From Gammaproteobacteria bacterium (GTDB lineage: Bacteria > Pseudomonadota > Gammaproteobacteria > Steroidobacterales > Steroidobacteraceae), in contig JADJHU010000006.1 in NCBI GenBank assembly GCA_016707425.1, forward strand, positions 1 through 64,000: DNA of 64,000 nucleotides. Reading direction: 5' to 3'. A program made the translations under genes and the position numbers. Below, in pieces: positions 17,580 through 26,443 of the stretch (position 1 is the first letter of the stretch; each line of letters opens with the position of its first letter). The notes beneath the pieces are model-generated. The model was not told the origin of the DNA. It did no database searches and saw only the letters and a program-made list of their open reading frames with translations.

Positions 17580-18032
17580 ATGTTTCGCGGCGCAACAAAA
17601 CTGACTCTCGACGACAAGGGCCGCATGGTGCTGCCGACTCGCTACCGCGAGCGGCTGCGCGAGCGCGGCGAAGGCAGGCTCGTCGTCACGGTGGACCGCG
17701 ATCAGTGTCTCCTCATCTATCCCCTGCCTGACTGGGAATCGACGGAACGCAGACTCATGGGTCTGCCGTCGTTCAACGCTCAGGCCCGACGGCTGCAGCG
17801 CCTCATGGTGGGCTATGCGACCGAACTCGAGCTCGACGGGCACGGCCGCGTGCTGCTGCCGGCGGAGCATCGCGAGTTCGCCAAGCTCGGCCGCAGCGCC
17901 ATGCTCATCGGTCAGGGCAATCGCTTCGAGCTCTGGGACGAGCAGCGCTGGAATGAGCGCCGTGACGCCTGGCTCGCCACAGAGCAGAGCTCGACCGATC
18001 TGCCTTCGGAGCTCGAGTCCCTGGCGCTGTAG
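17580..18032 (+). CDS. mraZ: Transcriptional regulator MraZ
   Basis: MraZ is an AbrB-like DNA-binding protein that represses the division cluster it heads. The 150-residue protein has two SpoVT/AbrB repeats. The first is FRGATKLTLDDKGRMVLPTRYRERL; the second is ELELDGHGRVLLPAEHREFAKLGRSAMLIGQGNRFELWDEQRWNE. Each carries the D-x-K/H-GR motif that contacts the TGGGN repeats. Its operator lies 20 bases upstream of the start. The rsmH start is 119 bases downstream. Confidence 0.96.
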   Translation: MFRGATKLTLDDKGRMVLPTRYRERLRERGEGRLVVTVDRDQCLLIYPLPDWESTERRLMGLPSFNAQARRLQRLMVGYATELELDGHGRVLLPAEHREFAKLGRSAMLIGQGNRFELWDEQRWNERRDAWLATEQSSTDLPSELESLAL

Positions 18033-18151
18033 CCGGGTTGCGCCGGGACACGCTCCCGGTCGTTGATGGGGAGGCCCGCGGCGCGAGCCGCAAGGTCGCG
18101 GAATAGTGCAGAGGCGAGGGTGGACCACGAGTCCGCGGGGACGGGAACTCG

Positions 18152-19090
18152 GTGGATGAGCATATACCGGTGCTCGTCGATGAAGTGCTCGACGCCCTGG
18201 CCCTCGAGGCGGGTGGTTTTTATGTCGATGCGACGTTCGGCCGGGGGGGGCACACTGCGCGCATCCTCGAGGCGCTGGGCCCGCAGGGGCACGTGCTCGC
18301 TGTCGATCGCGACCCGGAAGCAATCGCTGCCGGGCGCGCGCGGTTCGCCGGCGAAGTGCGGCTTGCGTTCTGTCACGCGCCGTTTGCCGAGCTTCGTGCG
18401 CGCGTGCACGCAGGCGCTGCCGGTCGTGCTTGCCGCGGCGTGCTGTTCGACCTCGGCGTCTCGTCCCCACAGCTCGACAGCGCCGCGCGCGGCTTCAGCT
18501 TCCAGAAGGACGGGCCGCTCGACATGCGCATGGACCCGTCACGCGGCGAGCCGGTCTCGGCATGGCTGGCCCGTGCGGGCATCGACGAGATCGCCGCGGT
18601 GATCCGGTCGCTTGGCGAGGAGCGATTTGCCCGTCGCATTGCAAGAGCGATCGACGTGGCGCGGCATCGTGCACCCCTGCGGGGTACGGCCGAGCTCGCT
18701 GCCCTGGTTGCCCGCGCCGTGCCGACGCGCGAGCCAGGGAAGCATCCCGCGACGCGCACCTTCCAGGCGCTGCGCATGCACGTGAACGACGAGCTCGGCC
18801 AGCTGCGCTCCGGGCTCGAGGGAGCCGTCGAGGTGCTCGCGCCGGGCGGGCGGCTTGCGGTCATCAGCTTCCACTCGCTCGAGGATCGCCTGGTCAAGCA
18901 GTTCCTGCGCGACCGCTCGGTGGTGAATCCGGCGCTCGCGCAGCTGCCACATCTGCCGGCAGGGGCTGAGCCGCAGCTGCGCCTCGTCGGGCGCAAGCGC
19001 CGTCCCACGGCTGCTGAGCTTGCCGCGAACCCGCGGGCGCGCAGCGCCATTCTGCGCGTTGCCGAGAAGCAGGCCTGCGCGCAATGGTGA
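18152..19090 (+). CDS. rsmH: 16S rRNA (cytosine-1402-N4) methyltransferase RsmH (MraW)
   Basis: RsmH adds the N4 methyl group to C1402, the same base whose ribose is methylated by RsmI, also in this window. The 312-residue protein starts at GTG 18152 (MDEHIPVLVDEVLDALA). It has the SAM-binding signature VDATFGRGGHTARIL, VLAVDRDPEA and LFDLGVSSPQLDSAARGFSF. The C-terminal block is ISFHSLEDRLVKQFLRD. It overlaps ftsL by 7 bases. Confidence 0.97.
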   Translation: MDEHIPVLVDEVLDALALEAGGFYVDATFGRGGHTARILEALGPQGHVLAVDRDPEAIAAGRARFAGEVRLAFCHAPFAELRARVHAGAAGRACRGVLFDLGVSSPQLDSAARGFSFQKDGPLDMRMDPSRGEPVSAWLARAGIDEIAAVIRSLGEERFARRIARAIDVARHRAPLRGTAELAALVARAVPTREPGKHPATRTFQALRMHVNDELGQLRSGLEGAVEVLAPGGRLAVISFHSLEDRLVKQFLRDRSVVNPALAQLPHLPAGAEPQLRLVGRKRRPTAAELAANPRARSAILRVAEKQACAQW

Positions 19091-19368
19091 GAATCACGCG
19101 GGGAACGCTCGTGGTCGCGATTGCCGCACTCTGGTTTGCGGTCCTCGGCTCGGCAGCGGGCGCGATCTGGTGCAAGCATCGCTCGCGGGAGCTGTTCATC
19201 GAACTCGAGAGGCTGAACGCCCGCCGCGACGATCTCGAGATCGAATGGGGGCAGCTGCAGCTCGAGCAGAGCGCCTGGTCCACCCATGCTTTCGTCGAGC
19301 GAGTGGCCGCGACGAAATTGCGCATGCGGATGCCGGCGCCGGGCGAGATCGAGATCCGCGCGCCATGA
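19084..19368 (+). CDS. ftsL: Cell division protein FtsL
   Basis: FtsL is a small bitopic divisome protein that forms the FtsQLB subcomplex with FtsQ and FtsB. The 94-residue product has a short cytosolic tail, one membrane helix (about residues 9-28, VVAIAALWFAVLGSAAGAIW) and a periplasmic coiled coil (ELFIELERLNARRDDLEIEWGQLQLEQ). It ends with a short conserved region (HAFVERVAATKLRM). Identity rests on size, topology and position between rsmH and ftsI. Confidence 0.92.
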   Translation: MVRITRGTLVVAIAALWFAVLGSAAGAIWCKHRSRELFIELERLNARRDDLEIEWGQLQLEQSAWSTHAFVERVAATKLRMRMPAPGEIEIRAP

Positions 19369-21119
19369 GAGACAGGCGCAAGGCACCGCGTACCGCCCGC
19401 GAGCAGCAACTGCGCTCGTTTCGCCTGCGTGCCTTCGTGATCCTCGGGATGCTCGGCCTCGCCGCGCTGGGCCTCGTCTGGCGTGCCGTGGAGCTGCAGC
19501 TCGTCGATCACGGGTTTCTCGTGCGCCAGGGTGATGCGCGTTTCTCGCGGGTCGTCGAGATCCCCGCGCACCGCGGCACGATCACGGACCGGCACGGCGA
19601 GCCGCTTGCGGTGAGCACGCCGGTCGACTCGGTGTTCGCGAACCCGAAGGAGCTCGCGCTCGCCACCGATCAGCTGCCGCGGCTCGCGAGGGCTCTGAAG
19701 CGCGATCGCCAGGAGCTGACGCGCCGGCTCACGAGCAGCCTCGATCGAGAGTTCCTCTATCTTGCGCGCCACATACAGCCGGGCGAGGCCCAGCACGTGA
19801 AATCGCTAGGCGTCCCGGGCGTCTATCTGCTGCGCGAATACCGCCGCTACTACCCCGCCGGCGAAGTCACCGGGCACATGCTCGGCTTCACGAGTATCGA
19901 CGACGAGGGCCAGGAGGGTCTGGAGCTCGCCTTCGATCACTGGCTGGCCGGCGAGGACGGGGCCAAGCGGGTCATCCAGGATCGCTACGGGCGTGTCGTC
20001 CAGGATGTCGAGAGCATCCGTCCTTCACGGCCGGGCGGGGATCTCGCGCTCTCGATCGACCTGCGCATCCAGTACCTGGCATATCGCGAGCTCAAGGGCG
20101 CGATCCTCCGCCAGCGCGCCAGGTCGGGATCGGTCGTGGTGCTCGACGTGACCACGGGCGAAGTGCTCGCGATGGTGAACCAGCCTGCCTATAACCCGAA
20201 TGACCGCGATCAGATCAAGGCGCGGGTCTATCGCAACCGCGCGGCCACGGATATCTTCGAGCCGGGTTCGTCGGTCAAGCCCTTCGTGGTGGCCGCGGCG
20301 CTCGCGTCCGGGCGCTACGACGAGCACAGTGTCATCGATACCTCGCCGGGCTTCTACAAGGTGGGTATCAAGATCATCGAGGACAAGCACGACCTCGGTG
20401 TGATCGACCTCGCCACCGTGCTTGCGCGCAGCTCCAACGTCGGCATGTCGATGATGGCGCTCAAGCTCGATCCGGAGCAGCTCTGGAGGACGCTCTCGGG
20501 CTTCGGGTTCGGGCAGGTGACGACCAGCGGCTACCCCGGAGAATCGGCAGGGCTGCTGACGCATTACTCGCACTGGCGGCCCATCGGCATCGCGACGCTA
20601 TCCTACGGCTACGGGCTCTCCGTGACACCGCTGCAGCTCGCGCATGCCTACGCGACCATCGGCGCGCTCGGCTTCGGCCGTCCGATCACCTTTCTGCGCG
20701 TCGACGAGCCGGTCGAGGGACAGCGGACGCTCGACGAACGTGTCTGCCGCACCCTGATCGGCATGCTCGAATCGGTCGTCACGCCCGCCGGCACGGGGCT
20801 GCGCGCCGCCATCCCCGGATACCGGGTGGCCGGCAAGACGGGTACGGCGTGGAAGTCGACGGCCGGCGGTTATTCGACTGATCGCTACATGGCGGTGTTC
20901 GGCGGGGTGGCGCCCGCCAGCAATCCCCGGCTCGCCGCAGTCGTGGTGATCGACGAGCCCGGCGCCGGCCTCTACTACGGCGGTGACGTTGCCGCGCCCG
21001 TATTTTCGGCGGTGGTCGGCGGGGCACTGCGCCTGCTCGCCATCGCACCCGATGCGCCGGTCGGCAGCCAGCCGCTCCCGCCGCGTCCTCCCGCGCGCCA
21101 GACGGTGGCACTGCGATGA
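19365..21119 (+). CDS. ftsI: Peptidoglycan D,D-transpeptidase FtsI (PBP3)
   Basis: FtsI cross-links septal peptidoglycan in complex with FtsW. From ATG 19365 it is 584 residues: an N-terminal membrane anchor (about 22-40), a pedestal domain (IPAHRGTITDRHGEPLAVSTPVDSV) and the class B transpeptidase. The catalytic motifs are S302-x-x-K (SSVK), SSN at 355-357 and KTGT at 490-493. The start overlaps the ftsL stop by 4 bases and the end overlaps murE by 4. Confidence 0.96.
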   Translation: MRDRRKAPRTAREQQLRSFRLRAFVILGMLGLAALGLVWRAVELQLVDHGFLVRQGDARFSRVVEIPAHRGTITDRHGEPLAVSTPVDSVFANPKELALATDQLPRLARALKRDRQELTRRLTSSLDREFLYLARHIQPGEAQHVKSLGVPGVYLLREYRRYYPAGEVTGHMLGFTSIDDEGQEGLELAFDHWLAGEDGAKRVIQDRYGRVVQDVESIRPSRPGGDLALSIDLRIQYLAYRELKGAILRQRARSGSVVVLDVTTGEVLAMVNQPAYNPNDRDQIKARVYRNRAATDIFEPGSSVKPFVVAAALASGRYDEHSVIDTSPGFYKVGIKIIEDKHDLGVIDLATVLARSSNVGMSMMALKLDPEQLWRTLSGFGFGQVTTSGYPGESAGLLTHYSHWRPIGIATLSYGYGLSVTPLQLAHAYATIGALGFGRPITFLRVDEPVEGQRTLDERVCRTLIGMLESVVTPAGTGLRAAIPGYRVAGKTGTAWKSTAGGYSTDRYMAVFGGVAPASNPRLAAVVVIDEPGAGLYYGGDVAAPVFSAVVGGALRLLAIAPDAPVGSQPLPPRPPARQTVALR

Positions 21120-22636
21120 GCGCGTCGCACAGCGCGTCTTCGCGCCTGCTTGCCGATGTCGTGGGGGGACTTGCGCAGGTCCCTGAGGACATCCGCGTGA
21201 GCGATGTCACGTCCGACAGCCGTGCAGTGCAGCCGGGTTGCCTGTTTCTCGCCTGTCGTGGTCGTCGTACCCACGGTCTGCAGCACGTCCGGGAAGCGCT
21301 CGCGCGTGGTGCACGGGCCGTACTGTGGGAGCCGGATCCGGCGGTCGACGCCCAGGATTTCGGCCCGCAGGTATTCGTGTCTGCCGTGCCCGATCTCTCG
21401 TTCCGTGCCGGCGAGATTGCCGACCGGTTCTTCGCCGCGCCGTCGGCGGCACTCACCATCGCGGGCATCACCGGCACGAACGGCAAGACGACCTGTGCCT
21501 ATCTGCTCGCGCAGGCGCTGTCGGCCTGCGACCGGCCGGCGGCCTACGTGGGCACACTCGGCGTCGGGCGGCCAGGCGCACTTGCCGCGGGCACCCATAC
21601 CACGGCCGATGCCGTGAGTCTTCACCGGCAACTCGCCGGGCTGCGCGCCGGAGGTGCGGCCTGCGTCGCGATGGAAGTGTCGTCACACGCACTCGACCAG
21701 GCGCGCACCGCAGGCGTGCGCTTCCACACCGCCGCGTTCACCAACCTCACGCGCGACCATCTCGACTACCACGGCACGATGGCGGACTACGCGGCCGCCA
21801 AGGCGCGCCTCTTTGCCCTGCCGGGGCTCGCTGTGCGCGTGATCAATGTGGACGACGATTTCGGCCGCGAGCTCGCTGCGCGCGCCGGTGCGGGGCGCCT
21901 GGTCGTGACTTCCCGGTCCGTGCACGAAGCCCCGATGACGGGCGCGCAGCGGGTACTGGGCACCCGGGTGCGCACGACCGCCGGCGGACTGGCACTGGAC
22001 CTCGATACCAGCTGGGGCGCCGCCTCACTCGAAGTGCCGCTCCTCGGGCAGTTCAACGCAGACAACGTGCTCACCGTGCTGGCGGTGCTGCTCGCCTGGG
22101 AGCTGCCACTCGCACGGTCCTGCGCCGCGCTCGCCCGCGTGCAGGCGCCTCCTGGCCGCATGGAGAGTTTCCGGCTGGGCGGGGAGGGTCCGCTCGCCAT
22201 CGTCGACTACGCCCACAGCCCCGATGCGCTCACCAAGGCGCTCGACGCCGCGCGCGCGCACTGCACGGGGGAACTGTGGGTGGTGTTCGGCTGCGGGGGG
22301 GATCGCGATGCGGGCAAGCGCCCACTCATGGGCCGCATCGCGGCCGAGCGTGCCGACCGGATCGTGCTCACCGATGACAACCCGCGTGGTGAAAGCCCGG
22401 CAGCGATCGTCAGCCAGATCCTCGAGGGCGTGCGTGCCGCTCGATCGGCGCATCCCGGTGCCGAGATCGTGCACGATCGCGCGGCCGCCATTCGCGGAGC
22501 CCTGCAAGGGGCGCGGGCCGGAGACGTCGTCCTGATTGCAGGCAAGGGACACGAGGATTACCAGATCTGCGGGAGCGAGCGCCGGCCGTTCAGCGACCAG
22601 GCGATCGTGCGGGGCATGGCGGCGGGACGCGCATGA
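21116..22636 (+). CDS. murE: UDP-MurNAc-L-Ala-D-Glu:meso-diaminopimelate ligase MurE
   Basis: MurE adds the third stem-peptide residue in the cytosol. The 506-residue protein has the Mur-ligase P-loop GITGTNGKTT and the MEVSSHAL and FTNLTRDHLDYHGTM blocks. The amino-acid selectivity motif is DNPR (in TDDNPRGES, near residue 420), which marks enzymes specific for meso-diaminopimelate rather than lysine. The wall is therefore of the usual Gram-negative type. Confidence 0.96.
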   Translation: MSASHSASSRLLADVVGGLAQVPEDIRVSDVTSDSRAVQPGCLFLACRGRRTHGLQHVREALARGARAVLWEPDPAVDAQDFGPQVFVSAVPDLSFRAGEIADRFFAAPSAALTIAGITGTNGKTTCAYLLAQALSACDRPAAYVGTLGVGRPGALAAGTHTTADAVSLHRQLAGLRAGGAACVAMEVSSHALDQARTAGVRFHTAAFTNLTRDHLDYHGTMADYAAAKARLFALPGLAVRVINVDDDFGRELAARAGAGRLVVTSRSVHEAPMTGAQRVLGTRVRTTAGGLALDLDTSWGAASLEVPLLGQFNADNVLTVLAVLLAWELPLARSCAALARVQAPPGRMESFRLGGEGPLAIVDYAHSPDALTKALDAARAHCTGELWVVFGCGGDRDAGKRPLMGRIAAERADRIVLTDDNPRGESPAAIVSQILEGVRAARSAHPGAEIVHDRAAAIRGALQGARAGDVVLIAGKGHEDYQICGSERRPFSDQAIVRGMAAGRA

Positions 22637-24003
22637 GGAGAACGCTGTGCGACTTCGCAGCAGCCTGCGGCGGCCGCCTCGTCGGCGCGGACCGAACCTA
22701 TGCGGGCGTGTCAACCGACACTCGCACGATCGGGCCGGGTGAGCTGTTCATCGCGCTGCGAGGTCCGCGCTTCAATGGAAACGAGTTCCTCGCAGCGGCC
22801 CAGGCCGCGGGTGCGGTCGGGGCGGTCGTGGATGGTGAGCAGGCCCTCTCCATTGCCCAGATCGTCGTGCCTGACACGCAGGTTGCGCTCGCCCGCGCGG
22901 CGCAGGCCTGGCGCAGGGACTTTCCGCATCCCGTGATCGGCGTTGCCGGCAGCAACGGCAAGACGACGGTCAAGGAGATGATCGCGGCGATTCTGTCGCA
23001 GGGCGGCCCCTGTCTCGCAACCCGTGGCAACCTCAACAATCACATCGGTGTGCCGCTGACGCTGCTGCGCCTCGAGCCCGAACACCGCTTCGCGGTGATC
23101 GAGATGGGCGCGAACCGCGCCGGAGACGTGGCGGGACTTGTGGCCATCGCACGTCCGGACGTCGGCCTGATCACCAATGCGGGTGCCGAACATCTCGAAG
23201 GCTTCGGAAGCCTCGAGGGGGTCGCCCGCGCGGAAGGGGAGATGGTCGCCGGTCTCGAGCCTGCGGCAGTCGCGGTGATCAATGCGGATGATCCCTTCGC
23301 ACCGCTCTGGAGACAGATGACGCGTGCTTCGGTGCTCAGCTTCGGGCTGGCAGTGGACGCCGACTTCCGGGCTGCGGATCTGCACAGTGAGGTCACGGCT
23401 CGCGGCTTTGTCACCCGCTTCATGCTCGTGTCGCCGGCCGGGCGCATCGCCATCGAGCTCGCACTCGCGGGTCGTCACAATGTCGCGAACGCGCTCGCCG
23501 CCGCCGCGGCCGCGAGCGCAGCGGGCGCGACGCCCGCGCAGCTTGCCGCCGGCCTCGCTACCATGCGCGCCGTGCCCGGCAGGCTGCAGCTGAAGCTAGC
23601 CCAGGCCGGCGCCTGGATCATCGACGACTCGTACAACGCGAACCCTAGCTCGGTGCAGGCGGGCCTCGAGGTGCTCGTGGGTCTCGGGGGACGCCGCTGG
23701 CTCGTGCTCGGCGACATGGCCGAACTCGGAAGCTTCGCCGAATCGAGCCATGCGGAAGTCGGTCGCGCGGCGCGTGCGGGCGGCGTCGAGCGACTGCTGG
23801 CCACCGGGCCGCTTGCGGCGCTCGCCGCGGAGGCCTTCGGGAGTGGCGGTGAGTGGTATCCCGACGTGCAGGCGCTGACGCGTGCGCTCGAGATCTCGCT
23901 CGCACCCGACGTGCGGGTGCTCGTCAAGGGCTCGCGGGTCAACCGGCTCGAGCGCCTCGTCGAGGCGCTGACGGTCACGACCCCTGAACGCGGAGTGTGC
24001 TGA
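22633..24003 (+). CDS. murF: UDP-MurNAc-tripeptide:D-Ala-D-Ala ligase MurF
   Basis: MurF attaches the D-Ala-D-Ala dipeptide made by Ddl (also in this cluster), completing UDP-MurNAc-pentapeptide. The 456-residue protein shows the N-terminal uridine-binding domain (VSTDTRTIGPGELFIALRG), the P-loop VAGSNGKTTVKEM, the block LNNHIGVPLTLL, and the C-terminal DSYNANPSSVQAGLE. It overlaps murE by 4 bases and is 5 bases from mraY. Confidence 0.96.
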   Translation: MRRTLCDFAAACGGRLVGADRTYAGVSTDTRTIGPGELFIALRGPRFNGNEFLAAAQAAGAVGAVVDGEQALSIAQIVVPDTQVALARAAQAWRRDFPHPVIGVAGSNGKTTVKEMIAAILSQGGPCLATRGNLNNHIGVPLTLLRLEPEHRFAVIEMGANRAGDVAGLVAIARPDVGLITNAGAEHLEGFGSLEGVARAEGEMVAGLEPAAVAVINADDPFAPLWRQMTRASVLSFGLAVDADFRAADLHSEVTARGFVTRFMLVSPAGRIAIELALAGRHNVANALAAAAAASAAGATPAQLAAGLATMRAVPGRLQLKLAQAGAWIIDDSYNANPSSVQAGLEVLVGLGGRRWLVLGDMAELGSFAESSHAEVGRAARAGGVERLLATGPLAALAAEAFGSGGEWYPDVQALTRALEISLAPDVRVLVKGSRVNRLERLVEALTVTTPERGVC

Positions 24004-24008
24004 CGACC

Positions 24009-25094
24009 ATGCTGCTCTGGATCTCGCAACAGCTGACGCCGCACTTCTCCGGCTTCAATGTGTTCTCCTATCTCACGCTGCGCGCGATCCTCGCGACGAT
24101 GTCGGCACTGCTCATCTCGCTGATCGTGGGTCCACGGATGATCGCGCGGCTCTCGCGCTACCAGATCGGCCAGGTCGTGCGCGAGGACGGCCCGAAGTCG
24201 CACCTGCCGAAGGCCGGTACTCCGACGATGGGCGGGGCGCTGATCATCGTGGCGATCCTGGTTGCCACGCTCCTGTGGGCCGATCTCCGCAACCGCTTCG
24301 TCTGGATCGTGCTCGGAGTGACGGTGGCTTTCGGGCTCATCGGCTTCTACGACGACTACCTGAAGCTCGTGGTCGGTCATTCCCGCGGCCTGGTGCCGCG
24401 CTGGAAGTACTTCTGGCAGTCGGTCGGCGGGCTCGGCGCAGCGGTGACGCTGTATCTCACAGCCCAGGCGCCGACCGAGACCACGCTCTTCGTGCCCTTC
24501 GTGAAGAGCGTGGCCGTTCCGCTCGGCGCGGGCGGCTTCATCATGCTCACCTACCTCATGATCGTTGGCATGAGCAACGCGGTGAACCTCACCGACGGGC
24601 TCGACGGGCTCGCCGTGATGCCCGCAGCGATGGTGGCGGCGGCGCTCGGTGTCTTCGCCTACGCGAGCGGTAATGCGGTATTCGCCGGTTATCTCACCAT
24701 TCCCGCCGTGCCGCATGCCGGTGAGCTCCTGATCTTCTGCGCTGCGCTGGTCGGTGCGGGACTGGGATTCCTGTGGTTCAACGCCTACCCCGCACAGATC
24801 TTCATGGGAGACGTCGGTGCGCTCGCGCTCGGGGCGGCTCTCGGCGTCATCGCCGTGATCGTGCGCCAGGAGCTCGTGACGCTGGTCATGGGTGGCATCT
24901 TCGTGCTCGAGACCGCGTCCGTGATCCTGCAGGTCGCGTCCTTCAAGCTCACGGGCCGCCGCATCTTCCGCATGGCGCCCCTGCACCACCACTTCGAGCT
25001 CAAGGGCTGGGCAGAGCCCAAGGTGATCGTGCGCTTCTGGATTCTCTCCCTTCTCCTGACGCTCGCGGGACTCGCGACGCTGAAGCTGCGCTGA
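24009..25094 (+). CDS. mraY: Phospho-N-acetylmuramoyl-pentapeptide transferase MraY
   Basis: MraY moves phospho-MurNAc-pentapeptide onto undecaprenyl phosphate, forming lipid I in the inner membrane. The 361-residue polytopic protein has about ten membrane helices. The catalytic aspartates are in GFYDDYLKLV and NAVNLTDGLDGLA. Also present are GTPTMGGALII near the start and HHHFELKGWAEPKVIVRFW near the end. ATG 24009 gives the family length; an in-frame GTG at 23997 overlaps murF. Its stop overlaps the murD start by one base. Confidence 0.96.
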   Translation: MLLWISQQLTPHFSGFNVFSYLTLRAILATMSALLISLIVGPRMIARLSRYQIGQVVREDGPKSHLPKAGTPTMGGALIIVAILVATLLWADLRNRFVWIVLGVTVAFGLIGFYDDYLKLVVGHSRGLVPRWKYFWQSVGGLGAAVTLYLTAQAPTETTLFVPFVKSVAVPLGAGGFIMLTYLMIVGMSNAVNLTDGLDGLAVMPAAMVAAALGVFAYASGNAVFAGYLTIPAVPHAGELLIFCAALVGAGLGFLWFNAYPAQIFMGDVGALALGAALGVIAVIVRQELVTLVMGGIFVLETASVILQVASFKLTGRRIFRMAPLHHHFELKGWAEPKVIVRFWILSLLLTLAGLATLKLR

Positions 25095-26443
25095 TGGCGA
25101 CCACGAGCTCCAGCCCGCGTGCAGTGATCGTCGGCCTGGGCCGCACCGGCGTCTCCTGCGCGCGGCACCTGCTGGGGCGCGGATGGCGGATCGCCGGCAC
25201 GGACAGCCGCGAGACACCTCCGGGTCTCGGGGCGCTGAGGGAGCTCGCCCCGCAGGCGCAGCTCTGCTGCGGGGGATTCGCCGCGCAGCTCCTCGACGAC
25301 GCGGCGCTCGTGGTCGCCTCGCCGGGCGTCAGTCTCCACGAGCCCATCTTCATCGAGGCACGTGCGCGCGGCATCGAGATCGCAGGCGACATCGAGCTCT
25401 TCGCGCGCGCCGCGCGCGCGCCCGTTGTGGGCATCACCGGGACCAACGGCAAGAGCACCGTTACGACGCTGCTCGGGCGCATGGCGGCGCGCGCCGGCCG
25501 TCGCGTGCGTGTCGGCGGCAATCTCGGCGAACCGGCACTCGACCTGCTCGGGGGCACGGACACCGAGCTCTACGTACTGGAGCTTTCGAGCTTCCAGCTC
25601 GAGACGATCCGCTCACTCGAGCCGGAAGTCGCGGCCGTGCTCAATGTCTCCCCGGATCATCTGGATCGCTACGCGAGCGTGGCGGACTACGCTGCGGCCA
25701 AGGCCCGCCTTCCTGCACGGGCCCGCGCGGTGGTGGTCAACCTCGACGATCCGCTGGTCACCGCCATGCCACACGCAGCCGGCGCCCGGGTGCTGAGCTT
25801 TTCGCTGCGTCGTGGGGTGGACGCGGACTACACGGTCGCTGCCGAGGGACCACCCGAGGGCTGGCAGCTCACGCGCCGGGGCGAGCCGCTTGTCGCGCTG
25901 CGCGATCTGAGGATCACGGGCCTGCACAACGCGGGCAATGCCCTCGCCGCGCTCGCGCTCGGCGAGGCTCTCGGCCTGCCGCCTGCTCCCCTGCTCGAGG
26001 AGCTGCGCGAATTCCCGGGTCTCGCGCATCGGGCGCAATGGGTGGCCGAGGTGCGTGGTGTGCGCTACGTGAACGACTCCAAGGGAACCAATGTCGGTGC
26101 CACGCTCGCCGCTGTCGCGGGGTTCCCGGAGCCGCTCGTGATCATCGCCGGAGGCGCCGGCAAGGGTCAGGATTTCTCGCCTCTGGCACCGGCATTCCGC
26201 GGCCACGTGCGCCGAGCGGTGCTCATCGGCCACGATGCGCCGGCGATCGCGCGCGTGCTCGAGGGCGTCTGCGAGCTCGAGCTGTGCACCACACTCGATG
26301 AGGCAGTGCGCGCAGCCGCGCGTGCTGCGCGGGCGGGCGACACCGTACTGCTGTCGCCGGCCTGCGCGAGCCTCGACATGTTCCGCGACTACGAGCACCG
26401 CGGTGCGGCGTTCAGCGCCGCCGTCCGGGAGCTCGCCGCATGA
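25094..26443 (+). CDS. murD: UDP-N-acetylmuramoylalanine-D-glutamate ligase MurD
   Basis: MurD adds D-glutamate to UDP-MurNAc-L-Ala. From ATG 25094 it is 449 residues. The N-terminal Rossmann-like domain begins VIVGLGRTGVSCARHL. The ATP site is GITGTNGKSTVTTLLG, followed by NLGEPALDLL and LELSSFQLETI. The C domain has HRAQWVAEVRGVRYVNDSKGTNVGAT and ends LSPACASLDMFRDYEHRGAAF, all family landmarks. It overlaps ftsW by 4 bases. Confidence 0.96.
   Translation: MATTSSSPRAVIVGLGRTGVSCARHLLGRGWRIAGTDSRETPPGLGALRELAPQAQLCCGGFAAQLLDDAALVVASPGVSLHEPIFIEARARGIEIAGDIELFARAARAPVVGITGTNGKSTVTTLLGRMAARAGRRVRVGGNLGEPALDLLGGTDTELYVLELSSFQLETIRSLEPEVAAVLNVSPDHLDRYASVADYAAAKARLPARARAVVVNLDDPLVTAMPHAAGARVLSFSLRRGVDADYTVAAEGPPEGWQLTRRGEPLVALRDLRITGLHNAGNALAALALGEALGLPPAPLLEELREFPGLAHRAQWVAEVRGVRYVNDSKGTNVGATLAAVAGFPEPLVIIAGGAGKGQDFSPLAPAFRGHVRRAVLIGHDAPAIARVLEGVCELELCTTLDEAVRAAARAARAGDTVLLSPACASLDMFRDYEHRGAAFSAAVRELAA

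Noticed and set aside
18043..18059. 6-bp CCGGGA/TCCCGG hairpin after mraZ
   Set aside because: Too short and without a T run; such stems are expected by chance in this base composition.
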